39,649 bases of DNA, taken from positions 1 to 39,649 of the forward strand of contig CP046063.1 in the NCBI GenBank assembly GCA_009676745.1. Reading direction: 5' to 3'. Source of the DNA: Leuconostoc mesenteroides subsp. mesenteroides. Lineage in GTDB: Bacteria; Bacillota; Bacilli; Lactobacillales; Lactobacillaceae. A program made the translations under genes and the position numbers. Below the pieces are notes generated by a model that saw only the letters and a list, made by a program, of their open reading frames with translations, had not been told where the DNA came from and did no database searches. This document shows, one piece after another, positions 9,149-17,608 of the stretch (the first letter of the stretch is position 1; each line of letters starts with the position of its first letter).

Positions 9149-9565
9149 TTAGAATTTTTCATCGAGAATATCAATAACTTCATATTTTGCAAACACTTCT
9201 AATTTATCTAAAAATAAATTGAACTCATAGGTATTTCTAAATGAACCTTCAAGCATATAATTAAAATTCCCAGTAGTTCGGTAATGATGTAAAATATATT
9301 TTTGATTATTGTTAATAAAATGTAAATACTGTCTTTCTTGTAAGTATGCTGTGTTAATTCTAATAAAAAATGGTCTAGTATACCCGAGTTTTTCTGGATT
9401 TACCGTAATTGTGTAGCGTTTAATAACACCTTGCTCCTTTAGTCGCTTAATTCTTTCGGCAGTTGCTGGAGCGCTTAAGTGTATTTTTCTTGCCAAATGC
9501 CTGACAACTATTTTAGAGTTGTATTTCAAAAGACGTAATATTTTAATATCAATATCATCTACCAT
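9149..9565 (-). CDS. Lrp/AsnC-family transcriptional regulator
   Basis: The 138-aa protein has the N-terminal winged helix of Lrp/AsnC (DIKILRLLKYNSKIVVRHLA, SAPATAERIKRLKEQGVIKRY) and a C-terminal RAM-like ligand domain. Length is slightly short of the usual 150 aa. GAGGAGGG precedes the ATG. It is the first gene before the UvrA2-like protein and probably controls it and itself; the effector is unknown. Confidence 0.88.
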   Translation of the reverse strand: MVDDIDIKILRLLKYNSKIVVRHLARKIHLSAPATAERIKRLKEQGVIKRYTITVNPEKLGYTRPFFIRINTAYLQERQYLHFINNNQKYILHHYRTTGNFNYMLEGSFRNTYEFNLFLDKLEVFAKYEVIDILDEKF

Positions 9566-9715
9566 TTTATTCCCTCCTCTTTATTATACCCACTAATATT
9601 TATATAAAGAACTTATAAAGTAAGGTTTTCTTCATAAAAAACCTAATATTATGTATTTAATTATTGATCACTTTCACCCACAATTATAGTTATTAATTAA
9701 AGGAGGACTCAAAAA

Positions 9716-9907
9716 ATGAATGAAAATCAATTTAATAAAGTAGCATGGTTTGAAATAGGTTCTTCTAATACTGAAGAAACACAGCAGTTTTTCAATAATG
9801 TTTTTGGCTGGGACTATAAAACGAATAATAACTTGAATGGTATTAATTATGGAAGATTGCAAGAATCATCCGAACACCACATGTTGCTGAAAGACTTTTC
9901 GCGGTGA
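9716..9907 (+). pseudogene. truncated VOC/glyoxalase-like gene (5' end only)
   Basis: AAAGGAGG precedes an ATG that starts a typical VOC-superfamily N-terminus, NKVAWFEIGSSNTEETQQFF, followed by VFGWDY. The frame stops after 63 residues where a VOC domain needs about 110-120. The last few codons probably belong to foreign sequence, so the break lies near 9885-9905. Immediately beyond it the minus-strand conjugation block begins. Confidence 0.75.
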
Positions 9908-9924
9908 TTGCCAGTTGAGCGTTT

Positions 9925-10227
9925 TCATTGGTCTGGCATTAACCCAATGATTAATTTGATCTCATAATTATAGTTCATTTCATTAAGCTGTACAGACACA
10001 AAATGATAATTGGCACCAGCATGTAAGGCAACACGTTTAATTTCATCTAAGCTCATTTGTGGTAACTGCTTTTCGTTTTCCTGATGTTTCACAGCTTCAC
10101 GATTAAACGCAGAAGTGTGATCACTTAGAAAAAAACCACGCCACTTTTTTATACCACGTTCCCTATAATCATGCTGAAAATAATTAGTGACCAGGGCACT
10201 AAACTCAGGTTCTATTTCTTTTACCAT
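9925..10227 (-). CDS. YolD-like family protein
   Basis: About 100 residues with the segment RERGIKKWRGFFLSDHTSAF, which resembles the YolD-like family usually paired with a Y-family DNA polymerase (UmuC/ImpB). No such polymerase gene is here; the gene ends 18 bases from the cut VOC gene, so the partner may have been lost at the junction. The ATG at 10227 with AGGAG nine bases upstream is a better start than the upstream TTG. Confidence 0.55.
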   Translation of the reverse strand: MVKEIEPEFSALVTNYFQHDYRERGIKKWRGFFLSDHTSAFNREAVKHQENEKQLPQMSLDEIKRVALHAGANYHFVSVQLNEMNYNYEIKLIIGLMPDQ

Positions 10228-10294
10228 AATCAAATTCTCCTATTAATTAGTATTTGTAATTAACATTATGCGAACACTTGTTCCTTGAAGCAAA

Positions 10295-10335
10295 TAAAAA
10301 AAGGTTAGCAACCACAATACTGTAATTACTAACCC
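10295..10335 (-). terminator. rho-independent terminator of the toxin-antitoxin operon
   Basis: On the minus strand GGTTAG and CTAACC pair across a 20-base loop and are followed by seven T. It stands 7 bases after the toxin stop. Confidence 0.8.
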
Positions 10336-10341
10336 TGTTTA

Positions 10342-10686
10342 TTAATTTAAATTAGATAAAAATTCTACGAACCTGGCTTCATCATTTGCTGACAAATAAC
10401 CAACAAATTTAATCACAACATACTGCTCATCTACTCGACGTATCTTAAATGTATCAATCCAGGACGGTTTTTTTAATCCAGCATACGCCCAATCTTTAAT
10501 TTCAAAATACTTATTTTGAAAATAATCAGACTTATTATTAAATTGACTCGTGACTTTATAATACGTAATCTTTTGATTATCATATTTCACAACAAATGCT
10601 GGACGTACCTTAGATCCTGCTTCACGCCCTTCATCATAAGCTAAATCAGCGATCATGATACTATGCTCACGAATATCACTACTCAT
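10342..10686 (-). CDS. PemK/MazF-like toxin of a type II TA pair
   Basis: The 114-aa protein has the PemK/MazF pattern: GREAGSKVRPAFVVKYDN near the N-terminus, a short beta-rich body with YKVTSQF, and the LKKPSWIDTFKIRRV stretch. MazF-type toxins are mRNA interferases. The start overlaps the antitoxin stop by 4 bases, so translation is coupled. The antitoxin is RelB/DinJ-like rather than MazE-like, a mixed pair found in lactic acid bacteria. The exact cleavage specificity cannot be predicted. Confidence 0.8.
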   Translation of the reverse strand: MSSDIREHSIMIADLAYDEGREAGSKVRPAFVVKYDNQKITYYKVTSQFNNKSDYFQNKYFEIKDWAYAGLKKPSWIDTFKIRRVDEQYVVIKFVGYLSANDEARFVEFLSNLN

Positions 10687-10985
10687 TGCATAAATTCCTC
10701 ACGGTCTTCTTTCTTAGATAAATCTAAATCCTGAATTGGTGATTTTTCGAATGCTAAACGCGTAATTTCATCACGATTGGCAATACGTTGCTCACTAAAC
10801 CAGTCATCAGGATAGGCATGTTTATTAGACTCTTGAACTGACAAAGGTATTTGCTGTTCGTAAGCTGTCTTAGTGATAAACATTTTAATGGCCGTCGCCA
10901 TATCTAACCCTTGACGTTCAAATACTTTTTGAGCAGACTCTTTTATGCTTTGATCAACCCGTGCAGATACTTGAATAGCTTTCAT
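10683..10985 (-). CDS. RelB/DinJ-family antitoxin
   Basis: About 100 residues beginning MKAIQVSARVDQSIKESAQ, a ribbon-helix-helix N-terminus, then GLDMATAIKMFITK, the RelB/DinJ signature. The C-terminal half is charged and probably unfolded until it binds the toxin. The ATG at 10985 with AGAGAGG upstream is preferred over an earlier start. It overlaps the toxin gene by 4 bases. Confidence 0.85.
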   Translation of the reverse strand: MKAIQVSARVDQSIKESAQKVFERQGLDMATAIKMFITKTAYEQQIPLSVQESNKHAYPDDWFSEQRIANRDEITRLAFEKSPIQDLDLSKKEDREEFMQ

Positions 10986-11011
10986 AACCAATACCTCTCT
11001 TACTTTATTTA

Positions 11012-11046
11012 ATACCATTATACCACTTTTTGTTAGATATTGGTAT
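11012..11046. promoter_or_regulatory. candidate TA autoregulation operator
   Basis: Two copies of ATACCA (11012-11017, 11020-11025) face one TGGTAT (11041-11046) just upstream of the antitoxin start. RelB/DinJ-type ribbon-helix-helix antitoxins bind repeated short half-sites in this position. The match is by position and symmetry only. Confidence 0.45.
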
Positions 11047-11071
11047 GTATTGTTATGATATGTTAATTCAT

Positions 11072-11737
11072 TTAATTATGAACTTGTTTACGATAAACGG
11101 CATTATCAACGACTAATCGCAAAAATGTATTAAACTGATCAAATCCATAATCAATCCGTTTTTGAATAAACTCAATCTCAATATAGTGTCGAATATACTT
11201 AATTGTTTGATCGTGAATATTTTCCAATTGTGCAAAAAATAACGCTTTGTTTTGAACCTGTAATTTACGATATTGACCATGAATATGATCTATTGCTTGA
11301 TTAACATGATCAATAACACTGCCGTCTAAGCCAACTTTTTCTAGCAATGCCTGATACTGTTTACGAATAGTTTTCATAGCGTCATTGATGACAGCTTCAT
11401 CTTCATATTGATGTTCAATTAAACTAATGGTCTGATCTAAATTTTCTAATGCCTGGTCACACGTTGTTAATAATGCTACTAAACGTTCTACCTGCTTAAT
11501 TTGCTCATATAAATCTTGCACTAAATAAGGTGTCATTTTATCGTCATACCGTTGATAGAAATGTGCCAATTCAATATAAACTGACTGCATAGCCTTGCTA
11601 CTTAACTTGTTTGAACTCTGATAAGCCGTATATAAATGTAGATAATCATTTTTAACGGTTATAAAGATTTCTCTCACCAAATGATAGGCACTATCTGGCA
11701 AAATACTAATATCTGATCCCACTTGTACTGCTGTCAT
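11072..11737 (-). CDS. hypothetical helical protein of the conjugation operon
   Basis: The 221-aa protein has no signal peptide or membrane segment. It is rich in Q, E, K and L with long helices likely to form coiled coils, for example around QYQALLEKVGLDGSVIDHVNQ. I do not recognise a family. AAAGGGAA precedes the ATG and it lies 16 bases after the lysozyme-CHAP gene, so it is the last conjugation-operon gene before the TA module. Confidence 0.7.
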   Translation of the reverse strand: MTAVQVGSDISILPDSAYHLVREIFITVKNDYLHLYTAYQSSNKLSSKAMQSVYIELAHFYQRYDDKMTPYLVQDLYEQIKQVERLVALLTTCDQALENLDQTISLIEHQYEDEAVINDAMKTIRKQYQALLEKVGLDGSVIDHVNQAIDHIHGQYRKLQVQNKALFFAQLENIHDQTIKYIRHYIEIEFIQKRIDYGFDQFNTFLRLVVDNAVYRKQVHN

Positions 11738-11753
11738 AATCTATTCCCTTTCT

Positions 11754-13013
11754 TTACCAATGTAATTTATACTTTGAATTGTCACCAGGATAAGCAAAAG
11801 TCATGTCACCATAACCAACGGCTTGACTGTCCTTAGCATACGATTTCTTAGGCACTAACGTAATTTCATAATCTTTACTAGTGCCTGCATTCTGTCCAGA
11901 TTTGACCGCATTTTGATTAGCAATAATTAAGTCACCATTTGCCAAAACATGTAACACCACGCCCGTATGATTAGGACGATCAGAAGAAAAAACCGCCCCA
12001 GCCTTTGGTGTTGTGGTAACCTTAGCACCAGTCAATTTTGCCACTGCTTCTGCCGTAACATTACCATTTCCTCTAAAGGTAAAATTTGGTGACCAAATCT
12101 CATTCATATAGACTTGTGAAAAACCAGCACACTGATTGTAAGCGTCTGGTGTTGTTAAACTCCAGTCTAGTTTTTTGGACGTAATATTATGCACGTAGGG
12201 CTTAATGTCATCTGGAATGCTGTTTTTGTCCCAAAATGATAGCCCACTCTCTTTAATCTTGCCTGTACCGTCAGCCGAACCACTATCATCAGTATTACAA
12301 TAAGCACTTTGATTATTGCTATCACTGTCTGCGCTATTACTTGCTGATGTATTACTATCACTAACAGCATTATTGCCACTGCTTAATGATCCCTCAAAAT
12401 TAAGATCATACGTTTTTTTAATTGACTCCGCCCAAGCCTTAACTTCGGACACTTTACGCTGTGGATCACTTGCCCCAACACCCTCAAAACCTGTGTCCCA
12501 GGCTAAAGCTGAACTATCAATATCTTTAGCATTTGCTAACCCCAATCTAGCAACGGTATGGCTACTTGCCAATTCTTTAAATGCTAAATCGACCTGGGCT
12601 TCAACTGTATCTGCCGTATTTTGATAGCGATTACCGTTGATACCACCAGCACCCCATTGCCAGATACCTTTAACAGAGCCAGCAGGATTAACCGCTTTAG
12701 GGTTTAAGTTACTTTCACGCCAACCAATCGCAATGATTGCTGAAATATTGTCCCCTGAATAACCAGCTTTTTTAAAACGATCAATAATATAGCTAACTCT
12801 TTTGCCAATATCTGAATTTTTATCAGTTAAGGATCCATTACTGGAACCACTATCTGAACTTGTCGTAGTGGTGGTTGTATCAGTCTGACAGACAACACTA
12901 GGATTGTTCATTGTTAGCGCAATGATTAAAAGCACTGGTATTAAAATGACAAGTAGTGGCGCACAATACAAGGCAATTTTCATCACAACTGCTTGTTTAA
13001 CTTTATTTTTCAC
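11754..13013 (-). CDS. VirB1-like cell-wall hydrolase: lysozyme-like plus CHAP domains
   Basis: About 419 residues: a membrane anchor near the N-terminus (VVMKIALYCAPLLVILIPVL), a Ser/Thr linker, a phage-tail-lysozyme-like domain (IAIGWRESNLNPKAVN with the probable catalytic Glu, then KGIWQWG), a second low-complexity linker, and a C-terminal CHAP amidase/peptidase with YNQCAGFSQ (Cys) and NHTGVVLHV (His). Two-domain hydrolases of this plan (Tn916 Orf14, ICEBs1 CwlT) open the peptidoglycan for the transfer channel. The GTG at 13013 with AAAGGAG five bases before it is chosen over an upstream TTG. Confidence 0.88.
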   Translation of the reverse strand: MKNKVKQAVVMKIALYCAPLLVILIPVLLIIALTMNNPSVVCQTDTTTTTTSSDSGSSNGSLTDKNSDIGKRVSYIIDRFKKAGYSGDNISAIIAIGWRESNLNPKAVNPAGSVKGIWQWGAGGINGNRYQNTADTVEAQVDLAFKELASSHTVARLGLANAKDIDSSALAWDTGFEGVGASDPQRKVSEVKAWAESIKKTYDLNFEGSLSSGNNAVSDSNTSASNSADSDSNNQSAYCNTDDSGSADGTGKIKESGLSFWDKNSIPDDIKPYVHNITSKKLDWSLTTPDAYNQCAGFSQVYMNEIWSPNFTFRGNGNVTAEAVAKLTGAKVTTTPKAGAVFSSDRPNHTGVVLHVLANGDLIIANQNAVKSGQNAGTSKDYEITLVPKKSYAKDSQAVGYGDMTFAYPGDNSKYKLHW

Positions 13014-13058
13014 ATGATCTCCTTTCTGAATTTTGACTAACAAAAAAATCCTTAATGA

Positions 13059-13688
13059 TTACTCATAAGGATTAAATGTGTTATAGTCTGTGCTTTGATT
13101 AACAGCTAATCGACCAATATAATCAAGACTAGTAATTTGATTATCACTGGCTTGATAGTCAATATTGAAATAGTAATAACGAGTCTCACCATTACCAACA
13201 TCACTATCATGTTTCGCATTCACAGCCACACCAACGACACCACTAGTTTGATCATCATTAGTTGTCTTTGGATAATATGCCACTTGCACCACACTAGATT
13301 TCAAGCCATTATTATCAATGTAATCAGTCGTGCCACCAACCTCTGGGAATAAATAATCATTGGCTAAAACTTGACTGGTTACTAATTTAGCTTGCTTAAT
13401 TTTCGTGATACGTTTTTTATAATCAGATCCAGATGACCAATTATAAGCAAGATCAAAGAATTGTTGACTAGTCTCACTAGCTTTCGTAATGGTACTTTTA
13501 GCAACCACCTGCTTCACTTTTTGCTGACTAATTCTAGCAATGGCTTGTTTATGTTTTAACTGCTTAGCTTGTTTCTGCAAATGTGATAAGGTTTGTTGTT
13601 GTTGCCACATCAATTGACCAAAGCGCAAACTACCAAGAATCAAAACCACTAGCAGGGCATAATAACCAATTTCTGTTTTACGTGTCAT
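13059..13688 (-). CDS. membrane-anchored conjugation protein, hypothetical
   Basis: The 209-aa protein has one N-terminal membrane segment (YYALLVVLILGSLRFG), a Gln/Lys-rich coiled stretch, and an outside domain that looks like an NTF2/VirB8-type alpha-beta fold by its length and pattern. It overlaps the previous gene by one base. Probably part of the channel scaffold; no family recognised with certainty. Confidence 0.72.
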   Translation of the reverse strand: MTRKTEIGYYALLVVLILGSLRFGQLMWQQQQTLSHLQKQAKQLKHKQAIARISQQKVKQVVAKSTITKASETSQQFFDLAYNWSSGSDYKKRITKIKQAKLVTSQVLANDYLFPEVGGTTDYIDNNGLKSSVVQVAYYPKTTNDDQTSGVVGVAVNAKHDSDVGNGETRYYYFNIDYQASDNQITSLDYIGRLAVNQSTDYNTFNPYE

Positions 13689-14218
13689 TATTGATCCCCC
13701 TTTGTGAGATTACCTAAAGTCAATGAGATGACCTCATTAGCTTTTGCATTCAATTGTCCCAATAATTGATAATTAACTGTCCGACCACCATTAGTTGCCG
13801 TTAAGGCACCAAAAAATAATATGCCGTCTTTTTGTTGGCTAAATTGCAATTGATTATCTGATACATGCCACTTTTTTGCTTGTGCTGGATCACTCTCTAA
13901 TTGCCCTAGAAATTGTTTAACAAATTGCCTGACCTTATCATTTGCCACTTTTGATAACACCTGTTTATCTGACACATAGCCTGCATTAAACAAAGCATTA
14001 ACCGTAGCTTTTGATTGGCTATTATCTGGCAATTGATTATCATTAGCAATCACTTTTGTGATCGTGCCACTATTGTTGATCAAGGTTTGTGTCGCTGACA
14101 ATTTAGCAACGGTGACAGTCGCTTGTTTGATTTGTGATTTCTGAAATTGTGTATAAAAAAAAGCGCCAATCAGGAAGAACCCAATAGCACTTAACACTTT
14201 AATTCTAGTGTTTGTCAT
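13688..14218 (-). CDS. membrane-anchored conjugation protein, hypothetical
   Basis: The 176-aa protein starts with an anchor (VLSAIGFFLIGAFFYTQF) followed by a Thr/Gln-rich exterior domain. Size and topology match its two neighbours, and stop and start codons abut or overlap, so the three are co-translated. A VirB8-like scaffold role is inferred from topology only. Confidence 0.72.
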   Translation of the reverse strand: MTNTRIKVLSAIGFFLIGAFFYTQFQKSQIKQATVTVAKLSATQTLINNSGTITKVIANDNQLPDNSQSKATVNALFNAGYVSDKQVLSKVANDKVRQFVKQFLGQLESDPAQAKKWHVSDNQLQFSQQKDGILFFGALTATNGGRTVNYQLLGQLNAKANEVISLTLGNLTKGDQ

Positions 14219-14220
14219 TT

Positions 14221-14745
14221 TTAAATTTTAATATTCCTTCCATACCACTCTTGTAGGATCATATAATCAGCGTTGAACTCAAAGGCGAATGGATATTTTT
14301 TATCCGTATCTTTGACAACAAAGTAGCCTTTAGCAACAAATGAATTGCCGTCTTTTTCCCACTTTGTTGTCAAATTTTCTATTTCATGTTCCTTGAAAAA
14401 AGTGCTATAACTTCCTGCTCCGTCACTAGGAATGTCCTTTTTAAGAGCACTAGAATAAACCATATCTGTTACAGACGCTTGCCTATTACCAAATTTTTCG
14501 CCGTCTATAAAAGTAGTATTATCTTCATTATCAACATTTTCTGTATAACGACCATCATTATTCATTGAAAATATTTCGTAATCAATACGTTTCATCACTT
14601 TAGCTTGATTGATTTTTGGTAATTTTGAACTACTAGATTGTGAGTTAGTTTTGTGTTGTCCCGTCATTACAAAGGCAATGATGATAATCAAAATGACTAA
14701 CACGCCCCCAATAGATCCCAATGTCAACGCTGATTTTTTATTCAT
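14221..14745 (-). CDS. membrane-anchored conjugation protein, hypothetical
   Basis: About 174 residues with a strong membrane segment (GGVLVILIIIIAFVMTG), then a polar linker and a beta-rich domain ending in FAFEFNADYMILQEWYG. The ATG at 14745, with GGAGAG just upstream, fits better than an earlier ATG that would overlap the preceding gene by 31 bases. Third of a series of small anchored proteins; function unknown. Confidence 0.72.
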   Translation of the reverse strand: MNKKSALTLGSIGGVLVILIIIIAFVMTGQHKTNSQSSSSKLPKINQAKVMKRIDYEIFSMNNDGRYTENVDNEDNTTFIDGEKFGNRQASVTDMVYSSALKKDIPSDGAGSYSTFFKEHEIENLTTKWEKDGNSFVAKGYFVVKDTDKKYPFAFEFNADYMILQEWYGRNIKI

Positions 14746-14764
14746 ATCTCTCCAATCAATTGAT

Positions 14765-15163
14765 TTATTCTCTCGCAATTTGTGCCATTTGTTCATGTGT
14801 TGGCTTCACAATTCGTTTGATGACTGCCCCTTTTTGTACCACTAAGACAGTTGGTGCCACTTGAACATGATACTGTTCAAAATATTGTCGTGTCACTAAA
14901 TTCATGTAATCAACGACAATGGTTGCCTGATTATTTTGATCACGCATTTTTTGTAATTTATTGACATCACCCGTCAACTTCTCACAGGTTGAACACCCCT
15001 TTTTATGAAAAGCGATCACGGTTTTATGCTTACCCAGGGTTTGATGAAACGCCGTTTTTAATTGATCATTTGGTGTATCATGATACTTATTATTATACCG
15101 TAAAAACGCCGTAGTTACTACTGCCACAACGATTGTAGCGATTATTAAGCTCATTTTTTTCAC
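14765..15163 (-). CDS. membrane-bound thioredoxin-like protein
   Basis: The 132-aa protein has an N-terminal anchor (residues about 4-20) and an external thioredoxin fold with CSTC at Cys57-Cys60 and a PTVLVV strand after VQVA. It starts at a GTG overlapping the VirB6-like stop by 4 bases. Thiol-redox proteins are found in several Gram-positive conjugation operons and may form or keep disulfides in channel or wall-hydrolase proteins; the CHAP enzyme and the lysozyme domain are possible clients. Confidence 0.8.
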   Translation of the reverse strand: MKKMSLIIATIVVAVVTTAFLRYNNKYHDTPNDQLKTAFHQTLGKHKTVIAFHKKGCSTCEKLTGDVNKLQKMRDQNNQATIVVDYMNLVTRQYFEQYHVQVAPTVLVVQKGAVIKRIVKPTHEQMAQIARE

Positions 15164-17232
15164 GAGTTATCCTTTCCAAATTTATTTTTTAACTGACTGC
15201 CTTTTTCATCACGTAACTTTTGTTTTTGTTCCTTTTGCTTATCACGTTCGGCTAATAATTCACGAGCTATTTTGTCACGATTAACTGTTTTTTTCTGATC
15301 ATTAGCGATTTCTTGACGTTTTGGTGTCTTTGATTGCTCAAAGTTATTATGATTATCAGGCACTTTATTAAGTGTCTTAGGTTGTGATTGTGTTGCTTGA
15401 TCACCATATAATTGACGCTTAATCGCTTCACGCTTTTTAGCCACTTCCTGTTGACTATCTGAACCATTATCCTTACTTTTTGGATTATTGACACGACTAT
15501 TAGGTTGTTTAGCTTCAAAGTTTGATTTTGGTAAATGAACACCGTCTTTTTCAACCGCTGACTGTTTTGGATCATCAGACTTTTTAGAATCCATTGGCTT
15601 TTTAAATTCATCAACCGTCAATGGTTTCTTATTTTTATCTGACAATTTTTGTGTTTTTGCCTGCTCTTTGCCTAACAACTGATCACGAACACGAGAAAGA
15701 TTTTGTTGTCGTTTTTCATCTGCCTGTTTGTTTTTCATCTCATCACGTACATCACGCCTTTGTGACATACGTTGCATTGGTCCCATTTGACTTATTTTTT
15801 GACCAACGCTAGACTGCTTAATACTCTGCCCCTTTTCACGTAGATTAGATAAGCGCATGGCTTGTGGCATTTGTCCCTCAATTCGTGAGTAACTAACCCC
15901 AACAAATTCAAATAGCTTACCACGATACTTATAGACGATAAAGACTAAGAAAAAGAATAGGAATGCGTTAACTGCGTATGAGCCGAAATTAATCGCTGGG
16001 ATAAAACTATCAGTGAACGCCTGTAAAGCCCCGACCAAAACAATTAAGAAACCAGCCCCAATTTTAGCAATACCCCACATAATTGTTGCGCCAACAATTT
16101 TATAACCGTTACGGGCAAATTGTGGGAATAACGCCATAACCAAAACAAACGGAGACAAGAGATACAAAGCCAATTCAATGACCATAACAAAGATATTAAA
16201 CAAAGCCACTGCGCCATAAGGAATAGCATTCACAACTGATACCACGATTGCTACTAAGCTCATACCCGCTTTATTAAAGGAATTGTTTTTACCTAATGTA
16301 GGGAAGACTTGTTTTAATTTTGTTACCTGTGTCTGAACCTTATCATCATCTCTTTTTTCATTAGTTGAAATAAACTGATAAGGATTTTGACCTTTTTTTA
16401 TAACACCATCAGCAATTGCCTTACCATAATTCATCAGGAAATAAGGGCGTTCAATTGATCTCTCAAAATACCCCACTCTTAACGTGTCCCCTGGTTTAAC
16501 ATTATCATTACTATTACCAATGACCTTTAAGACTTGCGCCTGTCCGGCATCACTGGCTTCATTGATTTGATTAAATAACTCATTACCATTGCCATACCAA
16601 AGCGTTGCGACTAATAAAATACCAACAAAATTAACCACCATTCGAACCGCTGATGACGTACGACCACTAGCAAAGTGCATGAACCCCGTAATTGCTAAGA
16701 CAATAATAGCTAATCCACCAAACAACAACTTGCCTTGATCAAAAATAGATTTTACTTTACCTGAAACAGCGTTCTGGGCTTGTGTAAAGGCTTCTGATAA
16801 ATTACCGTCATTTGATAAAGCACTTAATAACTCATCATTGATTTGATAAATCAAAGTATTCAAATACCAAAAAAACTTAGCTAAGCCCATACCCGTATTA
16901 TTGGCTAAGTCCGTCACACCAATTTTTTCTGAATAGGGTTGCCATGAAAACAGTGAGTCATTCAACTTATTGATATTTTGTGCGTCACTGGCTTTAAATG
17001 AGGTATCAGTGGTACTAGTATCGCCTGACTTTTTTTCTGCGTCACGTGTAACCTCATCTACCGCTTTATCAGCTTGTTTTGAAGCGTCATCAATTGCATT
17101 AAGCGTATCTTGATTAACTAACGTACTACTTGAACTACTGCTATCATCTGCGGACACTTGCGTTTGTGCAAAGCCTAAAACAAACAAAAAAGAAGCCAAA
17201 ATCATCAGCTTCCGACAAAATTTGATTTGCAT
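15160..17232 (-). CDS. VirB6/TrbL-like polytopic channel protein
   Basis: About 690 residues: a signal peptide ending near QVSADD, a Ser/Thr linker, then several membrane segments (LLFGGLAIIVLAITGFMHFA, VVNFVGILLVATLWYG, VALFNIFVMVIELALYLLSP, IAKIGAGFLIVLVGAL and others) and a long charged cytoplasmic tail rich in K, Q and D. This is the layout of Tn916 Orf15/ICEBs1 ConG. The ATG at 17232 with GAAAGGA upstream is preferred over one 30 bases earlier. The tail may contact VirB4. Confidence 0.85.
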   Translation of the reverse strand: MQIKFCRKLMILASFLFVLGFAQTQVSADDSSSSSSTLVNQDTLNAIDDASKQADKAVDEVTRDAEKKSGDTSTTDTSFKASDAQNINKLNDSLFSWQPYSEKIGVTDLANNTGMGLAKFFWYLNTLIYQINDELLSALSNDGNLSEAFTQAQNAVSGKVKSIFDQGKLLFGGLAIIVLAITGFMHFASGRTSSAVRMVVNFVGILLVATLWYGNGNELFNQINEASDAGQAQVLKVIGNSNDNVKPGDTLRVGYFERSIERPYFLMNYGKAIADGVIKKGQNPYQFISTNEKRDDDKVQTQVTKLKQVFPTLGKNNSFNKAGMSLVAIVVSVVNAIPYGAVALFNIFVMVIELALYLLSPFVLVMALFPQFARNGYKIVGATIMWGIAKIGAGFLIVLVGALQAFTDSFIPAINFGSYAVNAFLFFFLVFIVYKYRGKLFEFVGVSYSRIEGQMPQAMRLSNLREKGQSIKQSSVGQKISQMGPMQRMSQRRDVRDEMKNKQADEKRQQNLSRVRDQLLGKEQAKTQKLSDKNKKPLTVDEFKKPMDSKKSDDPKQSAVEKDGVHLPKSNFEAKQPNSRVNNPKSKDNGSDSQQEVAKKREAIKRQLYGDQATQSQPKTLNKVPDNHNNFEQSKTPKRQEIANDQKKTVNRDKIARELLAERDKQKEQKQKLRDEKGSQLKNKFGKDNS

Positions 17233-17276
17233 GTGTTTTCCTTTCATCATTTCAATCATCATGTTATAATTGTGTA

Positions 17277-17397
17277 TAGAAAAAGGAAGTAGCTCGAACT
17301 ACTCCCTTTAACATCAATAGCCTGCTAAGCAGTGACTATTCACATATTAAGTGTTTAATAACCACAACCGTGCAAAGTTGAGTGGTTATTTTTTTTG
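17277..17397 (+). ncRNA. antisense RNA antitoxin of a type I TA locus
   Basis: A plus-strand promoter, TTTCAT (17242-17247) and TATAAT (17265-17270) with 17-base spacing, starts an RNA that ends at a 9-bp hairpin AATAACCAC/GTGGTTATT followed by T. The RNA is fully complementary to the 3' end of the toxin message encoded opposite, including its stop codon. This is the design of holin-like-toxin type I systems (TxpA/RatA kind). Confidence 0.65.
17282..17309 (-). terminator. terminator of the type I toxin mRNA
   Basis: On the minus strand AAAGGGAGTAG pairs with CTACTTCCTTT (one G-T pair) across a 6-base loop, with further T after it. The toxin message would therefore end just where the antisense RNA starts. 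Confidence 0.65.
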
Positions 17398-17490
17398 TTG
17401 ACTTTTAATCAACTCAACAACCAATGCTAGTAAGGCAACTATAAAAGTGCCAAACATAAACATGAGCTGTAAAGCGTCTGAAACAGACAC
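17386..17490 (-). CDS. putative holin-like toxin (type I TA), 34 aa
   Basis: A GTG with AAAGGA eight bases upstream encodes a 34-residue peptide: a polar start, the DALQLMFMFGTFIVALLALVV membrane helix (written in parts: DALQLMFMFG then TFIVALLALVV) and a basic end, IKSQQKK. This is the typical putative holin-like toxin of lactic acid bacteria plasmids, which depolarises the membrane when its antisense RNA is lost. It lies between VirB4 and the VirB6-like gene, in the same direction as the operon. Only a short overlap with the antisense RNA touches the coding end; most pairing is in the 3' untranslated part. Confidence 0.8.
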   Translation of the reverse strand: MSVSDALQLMFMFGTFIVALLALVVELIKSQQKK

Positions 17491-17608
17491 CAGGCTTTTC
17501 CTTTCCTAGAGTTCGTGTTTATAGGTTTTACACCATAAGCACCACCTCTTTTCTGTTGAAAGAATAGCCACCACTTAACTTAACTATCGACTGTTCTATT
17601 TTAACATA

